Source: Streptomyces fuscichromogenes
GTDB taxonomy: Bacteria > Actinomycetota > Actinomycetes > Streptomycetales > Streptomycetaceae
Length of the DNA: 64,000 nucleotides
Assembly: GCF_014645815.1 (NCBI RefSeq)
Contig: NZ_BMML01000022.1
Span: forward strand, 1-64,000
Direction: 5' to 3'
Shown here: piece by piece, positions 58,594 through 64,000 of the stretch
Position numbering within the stretch: the first letter of the stretch is position 1
Layout: every line of letters starts with the position of its first letter
The notes under the pieces: generated by a model
The model's input: only the letters and a program-made list of their open reading frames with translations
What the model was told of the DNA's origin: nothing
Databases searched by the model: none
Program-made: the position numbers and the translations under genes

Positions 58594-59580
58594 ATGACGA
58601 CCGTGTCCGCGCGGCCCGGTGCCCCGGCCCGGTACCACCCGTGGGTGGTGTTCTGCTGCCGACGCGCGGCGCGCCTGGTCGTCTCGCTCTTCGTTGTCGT
58701 CACCGCTTCCTTCGCGATGATCCGGCTGATCCCCGGGGACCCGGTCCGCGCCGCGCTGGGCGTGGACGCCCCGCCGGACCTGGTGGCGGCGGAGCGGCAC
58801 GAACTCGGTCTGGACCGGAGCCTGCCGGAACAGTACGTGCAGTACCTGCCGAGGCTTGCCCACGGCGACCTCGGGGTCTCACTGGTGACCGGCGAGCCGG
58901 TGGCCGAGCTGGTCAGGGCCCGTCTGCCGGCCACTCTGCTGCTCGCCGTGCTGGCCTTCGGCTGCGTACTCGTCGTCGCCCTCCCAGGGGGAGTGCTCGC
59001 CGCGGTGTGGACGCGCGGAGGGCGACGCCCACGGACGGAACTGGTGTTCACCGCCACCACCTCGGTCCTGGCGGGCGTGCCGGACTTCGTCCTGGCGGCG
59101 GGTCTCACCGCGGGGCTGGCGGTCGCCCTGCGCATCCTTCCCGCCGCCGGCGACCTCGGTTCCCGGTCCTACGTGCTGCCCGTCCTCGCGCTGGCGCTCG
59201 CCCCGACCGCGGTCCTGCTGCGGATCGTGCGGGTGGAGACACTCAAGGTCCTCGCCACGGACTATGTGCGTGCCGCCCGCGCGAAACGGCTGCCCGCCGT
59301 CCGGTTCCACGTGTGCCACGTGGCACCGAACGCGCTGACCGCGTCGCTGACGTTCGCCGGGAACCTGTTGCCGGCCCTGATCGCGGGGACCGTGCTGGTC
59401 GAGAAGGTGTTCGCCTGGCCGGGCATCGGTTCGGCGATGGCACAGTCCGTGGTCGCGCAGGACTACGCGGTCGTCGAGGCGTCGGTGCTGGTGCTCGGCT
59501 CGTCGGTCCTCCTGGTGAACTTCCTGGTCGATCTGGCCCTCGCGCTGCTCGACCCCCGTTCGGTCATCCGGAAGACGTGA
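58594..59580 (+). CDS. Oligopeptide-type ABC transporter permease (DppB-like)
   Basis: 328 residues with about six membrane segments. VVTASFAMIRLIPGDPVRAALG is the DppB N-terminal block, LPEQYVQYLPRLAHGDLGVS follows, and the coupling loop is VLATDYVRAARAKRLPAVRF. Ends FLVDLALALLDPRSVIRKT as usual. Partner of the permease half of the next protein. Confidence 0.88.
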   Translation: MTTVSARPGAPARYHPWVVFCCRRAARLVVSLFVVVTASFAMIRLIPGDPVRAALGVDAPPDLVAAERHELGLDRSLPEQYVQYLPRLAHGDLGVSLVTGEPVAELVRARLPATLLLAVLAFGCVLVVALPGGVLAAVWTRGGRRPRTELVFTATTSVLAGVPDFVLAAGLTAGLAVALRILPAAGDLGSRSYVLPVLALALAPTAVLLRIVRVETLKVLATDYVRAARAKRLPAVRFHVCHVAPNALTASLTFAGNLLPALIAGTVLVEKVFAWPGIGSAMAQSVVAQDYAVVEASVLVLGSSVLLVNFLVDLALALLDPRSVIRKT

Positions 59581-59584
59581 TCCG

Positions 59585-61558
59585 ATGGCGCTGTCCTCTT
59601 CCCCCGCATCCTCTCCCCCGTCCTCACCGGGTGCCGCCCGCGGCCGTTCTCGCGCGTCCCGGTCGGGCTGGGCCACCCCCATGGGCGTGATCACCCTGGT
59701 GATGCTCGGCTCGCTCGTCGTCCTGGCTGTCGCCGGAGCGGTGCTGTGGGGGCAGCAGGCCGGCCGGGCCGACCCGTCGGCGGTGCTGCGCGCGCCCACC
59801 ACGGGTCATCCGCTCGGCACCGACCGTCTCGGCCGCGACCTGCTCGCCCGGCTGCTCGCGGCGACCTGGCCCTCCCTGCTGCCGGCCGTCGCGGCCACGC
59901 TCCTGGGGGCGGCGGCCGGCATCACGCTCGGCGCGCTCACCGCCGTGGTCGACGGGCGCGCCGCCCGCCTGCTGGGGGCGCTGATCACCCTTCTGCTGGC
60001 CTTTCCCGCGCTCCTCGTCGCGATGTTCCTCGCGGCCCTCTTCGGAGCGGGCACGGGCGGTGCGGTGTGCGCACTCGCCGTCGCCTGCGCACCGGGCTTC
60101 GCGCGGATCACGCAGACCCTCGCCGCCCAGGTGGCCGGTACCGACTTCATGGCCGCCGCGCGGGTGCTGGGCCTGCGCCGCCACCGGCTCCTGCTGCGCC
60201 ATGTCCTGCCCCACATCGCCGAACCGCTGATGCTCAACACCACGGTCGCCGCAGGCTCTTCACTCGTGGCGCTGTCGGGACTGAGCTTCCTCGGACTGGG
60301 GACGCAGCCCCCGTCGTACGACTGGGGACTCCTGCTGAGCCAGGGGCTGGACCGCGTCTACACCGAACCGCTGCCCGCCGTGGCGCCCGGTATCGCCATC
60401 GTCTACGCAGCCGTCGCGTTCCAGCTGCTCGGCGAGATGCTGGCCGGAGCCGCCGCACGGCAAGCCCGACCGCACCCGGTGGACGAGCCCGTGGCACACC
60501 CGGAGCCCGTGGCACACCTGGTGCGCACCGACCGGCCGGCGTCCGTGGACCACGTGCTGGAGGTGGCGGATCTGCGGGTCGCCCTTCCCACCGCGGACGG
60601 GGTGGTCCGGCCCGTCCGCGGTGTGACCCTCGCCCTGCGGCGCGGTGAGATGGTCGGCCTGGTGGGCGAGTCCGGTTCCGGCAAGTCGCTGACGGCGCTC
60701 GCCATCGCCGACCTGCTGCCGGACGGCGCCCGCGCGACCTGGGGCAGACACCGGTTCCTCGGCACGGACACCGAGTCGTTGTCGGGCAAGGAGCGACGCA
60801 GGCAACTGGCGACGGGGATGGCGATGGTCTTCCAGAACCCGGCCTCGGCCTTCAACCCGTCGCTGCGCATCGGAACGCAGCTGACGGAGGCCGTGCGCGC
60901 ACACCGTGGCACCCCTCGTGCCGAGGCCGTCGAGCAGGCGCTGGCCCAGCTTCGGCGGGTCGCGCTGCCGGGCGGGCGCCGGTTGCTGCGCTCCCGGCCC
61001 TTCCAGCTCTCCGGCGGTCAGCGCCAGCGAGTGGCGATCGCCTCCGCATCGATGATGCGGCCCGGCCTCATCATCGCCGACGAGCCGACGACAGCCCTGG
61101 ACGTGACCGTGCAGCGGCAGATCATGGACCTGCTCCGCCGGATCCGGCGCGACGACGGCACCGCGATCCTCTTCATCAGTCACGACATCGCCCTGGTGGC
61201 CGACGCCTGCGACCGGGTTCTGGTCATGTACGGGGGAACGATCGTGGAGAGCCTTCCCGCCCCTGAGCTGGCGGCCGGTGCACGGCATCCGTACACGCGG
61301 ATGCTCGTCGCCTCGGTCCCCGACCTGGCCGCGGAGCGTGACCACCCCCTGCACTCCATCGAGGGAGGACCGCCCGATCCCTCCGGAGCGGCCCCGGGGT
61401 GCCCGTTCCACGACCGCTGTCCGCACCGGCTGGACCGGTGTGCGGTGGAGAGCCCGGTGCTGTCCCCGCTCGGCCCGGGGCACGAGGTCGCCTGCTGGCA
61501 GCCGCCGGCCGCGGCACCGTCCCACGGGCGGCGTGAGAACGAGGAGGCGCAGAAGTGA
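59585..61558 (+). CDS. Permease-ATPase fusion (DppC joined to DppD)
   Basis: 657 residues. Residues about 30-295: DppC-type permease (HPLGTDRLGRDLLARLLAAT, DFMAAARVLGLRRHRLLLRH, LSFLGLGTQPPSYDWGLLL). A ~30-residue linker rich in Pro/His/Glu (DEPVAHPEPVAHL) leads to a DppD-type ATPase at about 320-640: GESGSGKSLTAL, LSGGQRQRVAIA, LIIADEPTTALDVT, then the oligopeptide C-terminal cysteine motif (CPFHDRCPHRLDRC). Such fusions occur in actinobacteria. It overlaps the next ATPase gene by GTGA. Confidence 0.88.
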   Translation: MALSSSPASSPPSSPGAARGRSRASRSGWATPMGVITLVMLGSLVVLAVAGAVLWGQQAGRADPSAVLRAPTTGHPLGTDRLGRDLLARLLAATWPSLLPAVAATLLGAAAGITLGALTAVVDGRAARLLGALITLLLAFPALLVAMFLAALFGAGTGGAVCALAVACAPGFARITQTLAAQVAGTDFMAAARVLGLRRHRLLLRHVLPHIAEPLMLNTTVAAGSSLVALSGLSFLGLGTQPPSYDWGLLLSQGLDRVYTEPLPAVAPGIAIVYAAVAFQLLGEMLAGAAARQARPHPVDEPVAHPEPVAHLVRTDRPASVDHVLEVADLRVALPTADGVVRPVRGVTLALRRGEMVGLVGESGSGKSLTALAIADLLPDGARATWGRHRFLGTDTESLSGKERRRQLATGMAMVFQNPASAFNPSLRIGTQLTEAVRAHRGTPRAEAVEQALAQLRRVALPGGRRLLRSRPFQLSGGQRQRVAIASASMMRPGLIIADEPTTALDVTVQRQIMDLLRRIRRDDGTAILFISHDIALVADACDRVLVMYGGTIVESLPAPELAAGARHPYTRMLVASVPDLAAERDHPLHSIEGGPPDPSGAAPGCPFHDRCPHRLDRCAVESPVLSPLGPGHEVACWQPPAAAPSHGRRENEEAQK

Positions 61559-62616
61559 GCACAGGGTCGGGGCTGGCGCTGTACGACGTCACCGTCCGCC
61601 ATCACGGACCCCTCGGGCCGATCACGGCGGTGGACGGCGTGTCGCTGGACGTTCCCCAGGGCACGACGGTCGGCCTGGTGGGCGAGTCCGGGTCGGGAAA
61701 GTCCACTCTGGCACGAGCGGTCGTCGGTCTTGCCCCTCTGTGCGCCGGGCGGATCACCGTCTCAGGGCGGGAGTACGGCGGGCGCCGGGTGGCCGACCGG
61801 CGTCGGCTGGGGCAGCAGGTCCAACTGGTGTTCCAGGATCCGGACACGGCACTGGATCCGCGTATGACGGTCCGTCAGTCGCTCGCCGAATCGGCCGGGG
61901 CCTTCGTCCGGCTGGACCGCCGCAGCCGCGATCAGCGGATCGGCGGACTGCTGGACCTCGTCGGCCTCGACACCGGCTGCGCCGACCGGCTGCCCCGGCA
62001 GCTCTCGGGCGGCCAGCGTCAACGCGTCGCCGTCGCCCGCGCGCTCGCCGTCGATCCGGCGGTGCTCATCGCCGACGAGGTCACCTCGGCTCTCGACGTG
62101 TCGGTCCGGGCGGCGCTGCTCACGATGCTCCGGGATCTGCAGCGCCGCATGGGCTTCGCCATGCTGTTCATCAGCCATGACCTCGCCGCCGTCCGCCATG
62201 TGTCGGACGCCGTCGCCGTGATGTACCTCGGCCGGATCGTGGAGATCGCCGCCGCCGAGAGCCTGCTGAGCGGCCCACGGCATCCCTACACCCGGACGCT
62301 GCTGTCGGCCGTGCCGAGTCTGCACGCCGGCAGACGCCCGGCCGGGGAGCCCCTTCTCGCCGGTGAGGTGCCCGACCCCGCCGCGCCGCCGGCCGGCTGC
62401 CGCTTCCATCCGCGCTGCCCCGTCGGACCGGACCGGCATCCCGGACGCGACGTCTGCGCCGTACGGGACCCGCAGCGGGAGGCGACCGGTCGGCCGCACC
62501 GCGCCGCCTGCCACTTCCCGTACGGCACGGACGACCGCCCGCCCGAGGCCCGTCACGTTCCACCGGACGGCGACGGTGACCGGACTCCGCGAACCCCCGA
62601 GGACCTGCCGTCATGA
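61555..62616 (+). CDS. Oligopeptide-type ABC transporter ATPase (DppF-like)
   Basis: 353 residues from a GTG at 61555. GESGSGKSTLARAVVGL (Walker A), LSGGQRQRVAVARAL (signature), VLIADEVTSALDVS (Walker B), FISHDLAAVRHVSDAVAVMY (switch His), and the C-terminal oligopeptide domain with CRFHPRCPVGPDRHPGRDVC. Works with the ATPase half of the fusion protein. Coupled to the oxidase gene that follows (ATGA at 62613). Confidence 0.88.
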   Translation: MSTGSGLALYDVTVRHHGPLGPITAVDGVSLDVPQGTTVGLVGESGSGKSTLARAVVGLAPLCAGRITVSGREYGGRRVADRRRLGQQVQLVFQDPDTALDPRMTVRQSLAESAGAFVRLDRRSRDQRIGGLLDLVGLDTGCADRLPRQLSGGQRQRVAVARALAVDPAVLIADEVTSALDVSVRAALLTMLRDLQRRMGFAMLFISHDLAAVRHVSDAVAVMYLGRIVEIAAAESLLSGPRHPYTRTLLSAVPSLHAGRRPAGEPLLAGEVPDPAAPPAGCRFHPRCPVGPDRHPGRDVCAVRDPQREATGRPHRAACHFPYGTDDRPPEARHVPPDGDGDRTPRTPEDLPS

Positions 62617-63971
62617 CGGCCGGGGAGACGGCCGCGCCTCCGTCCGGCGCGGACGCGGTCGTCGTGGGGGCCGGTGTGATCGGTGCCGCGGTGGCACTGG
62701 AACTGGCTCGCACCGGGAGGCGCGTGGTGGTCGTCGACAAGTCCGGCGGCGTCGGCCACGGATCCACCAGCGCGTCGAGCGCGGTCATCCGTTTCAACTA
62801 CTCCACCTGGGACGGTGTCGCCACCGCATGGGAGTCCCGGCACTGCTGGGCACGCTGGGCGGAGCACCTGGGCACCGTGCGCGGCCCCGGTCAGGCGGCG
62901 TTCCGGCGGACCGGAGGGGTACTCCTCGACGCACCGGGCTCCGGGGCGTCGGAGGTCGTCGCGCTGTTCGAGCGTGCCGGTGTGCCCTACGAGCGCTGGG
63001 ACGCGGCGACGCTGCGGAACCGGATCCCCGGGATCGACACGGGTCGCTACGGGCCTCCCAGGTCCCTGCTCGACGATGCCTTCTTCCGCGGCCCCGAGGG
63101 TGAACTCGGTGCGCTGTTCACACCCGACGCGGGCTTCGTCGACGATCCACAGCTCGCCGCACAGAACCTCGCGGACGCGGCGGCCCGCCTCGGGGCGCGG
63201 TTCCTCTTCCACCGCGCGGTCGTCGGTGTCCTGCGTCGCGAGGACCGGGTGGCCGGCGTCCGGCTCGCCGACGGCACCGCGATCGCGGCGCCGGTGGTGG
63301 TCAACGCCGCCGGGCCCTGGTCCGGAGCGTTCAACCGGCTGGCCGGGGTCGGGGCCGAGTTCACCGTCGGAGTGCGCCCGCTGCGCCAGGAGGTCCATCA
63401 GGTGGCCGCACCGGTCGGCCGGCGTGACACCGGCTCGTCGGGACCGGGCGGCGCCGGGACCACGCTCGGCCCGATCGTGGCCGATGTCGACCTCGGGACC
63501 TATCTGCGCCCCTCCGGAGGGCATCTCCTCATCGGCAGTACGCTTCCCGCCTGCGACCCCAGGGAGTGGCTCGACGATCCCGACGCGTGCAACCCGCACC
63601 CGACGCCCGCCCGGTTCGAGACCCAGGTGACCAGGGCCGCACGCCGCTTCCCGCTCCTCGGGGTCCCGAACCGGCCGGCCGGCGTCGCCGGTGTCTACGA
63701 CGCCGCGGACGACTGGTCCCCCATCTACGACCGCACCGATCTGGCCGGTTTCTACGTCGCGATGGGCACGAGCGGCAACCAGTTCAAGAACGCTCCGCTG
63801 GCGGGCCGGTTCCTCGCCACCCTGGTCGACCGGATCGAGGCCGGCCACGACCACGACCGCGATCCGCTGCGGTACACGGGGGAACACACCGGCCTCGTCG
63901 TCGACCTGGGTGCCTTCTCCCGCAGACGGCCCCTGGCCGAGGGCGCCGCCGCCCAGAGCGTCCTGGGCTGA
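62613..63971 (+). CDS. FAD-dependent amine/amino-acid oxidoreductase (DAO family)
   Basis: 452 residues. AVVVGAGVIGAAVALELARTG binds FAD, STSASSAVIRFNYS resembles the flavin loop of sarcosine-oxidase/DadA proteins, PVVVNAAGPWSGAFNRLAGV is the second FAD block, and YVAMGTSGNQFKNAPLAGR the C-terminal one. It probably oxidises a secondary amine or D-/N-alkyl amino acid. As the last gene of the importer operon it may act on what the transporter brings in, for example an opine or modified peptide. That link is inference. Confidence 0.82.
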   Translation: MTAGETAAPPSGADAVVVGAGVIGAAVALELARTGRRVVVVDKSGGVGHGSTSASSAVIRFNYSTWDGVATAWESRHCWARWAEHLGTVRGPGQAAFRRTGGVLLDAPGSGASEVVALFERAGVPYERWDAATLRNRIPGIDTGRYGPPRSLLDDAFFRGPEGELGALFTPDAGFVDDPQLAAQNLADAAARLGARFLFHRAVVGVLRREDRVAGVRLADGTAIAAPVVVNAAGPWSGAFNRLAGVGAEFTVGVRPLRQEVHQVAAPVGRRDTGSSGPGGAGTTLGPIVADVDLGTYLRPSGGHLLIGSTLPACDPREWLDDPDACNPHPTPARFETQVTRAARRFPLLGVPNRPAGVAGVYDAADDWSPIYDRTDLAGFYVAMGTSGNQFKNAPLAGRFLATLVDRIEAGHDHDRDPLRYTGEHTGLVVDLGAFSRRRPLAEGAAAQSVLG

Positions 63972-64000
63972 CGTACGACCTGTGCCGGTGCCCTCCGGCG

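Overview
The window is about 70% GC. It has strong G/C third-position bias, GTG starts, ATGA/GTGA start-stop overlaps and typical Streptomyces families: FadR/VanR-type GntR regulators, a membrane NACHT ATPase, DUF5132 proteins and lipoprotein ABC operons. It therefore looks like chromosomal DNA of a Streptomyces or close relative. No rRNA, tRNA, CRISPR array or intact transposase was seen.

Left edge (1-8.5 kb): the 5' part of a secreted SGNH hydrolase with an FG-GAP repeat, an acetoacetate-decarboxylase/ankyrin chimeric ORF, a degenerate stretch with an ArsR-type pseudogene, a large membrane NACHT NTPase and a nuclease-like pseudogene. This zone has much gene decay.

Centre (8.5-43 kb): a catabolic island for a phenolic compound. 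(i) LysR with a divergent thiolase and two-subunit CoA-transferase, which is the lower beta-ketoadipate pathway. (ii) A ribose-type ABC importer plus an SDR. (iii) Two vanillyl-alcohol-oxidase/4-cresol-dehydrogenase-type flavoproteins, an NmrA-like protein, an alpha/beta hydrolase, two acyl-CoA-dehydrogenase-fold (group D) flavin monooxygenases and a flavin reductase fused to a GntR/FCD module. (iv) A nine-gene leftward operon of zinc alcohol dehydrogenases, SDR, carboxymuconolactone-decarboxylase-like proteins, 3-hydroxyisobutyrate-dehydrogenase-like enzymes, cupin and a lactonase-like metallohydrolase. (v) A PcpA/LinE/MhqO-like hydroquinone ring-cleaving dioxygenase, maleylacetate reductase, a MhqD-like esterase and a GntR regulator, followed by an Nramp metal importer. 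A palindrome, GTATGA-N3-TCATAC, and half sites of it stand before most of these transcription units and suggest one regulon. The inferred route is: side-chain oxidation and ring hydroxylation to a (substituted) hydroquinone, ring cleavage, maleylacetate, beta-ketoadipate, then succinyl-CoA and acetyl-CoA.

Right part (43-64 kb): a persulfide-detoxification set (rhodanese-membrane protein, TauE/SafE, rhodanese, persulfide-dioxygenase/rhodanese, CstR-like repressor) with three TACCCC-GGGGTA operators. Next come a TetR/MMPL efflux pair with twin operators, two DUF5132 proteins, two alpha/beta hydrolases (one a type II thioesterase), and a DUF885 metallopeptidase-like protein. Last is an oligopeptide ABC importer operon, with one permease fused to an ATPase, ending in an FAD-dependent amine/amino-acid oxidase.

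Relics of a VAO oxidase, an enoyl-CoA hydratase and an aldehyde dehydrogenase lie between intact genes, so the region has been remodelled.
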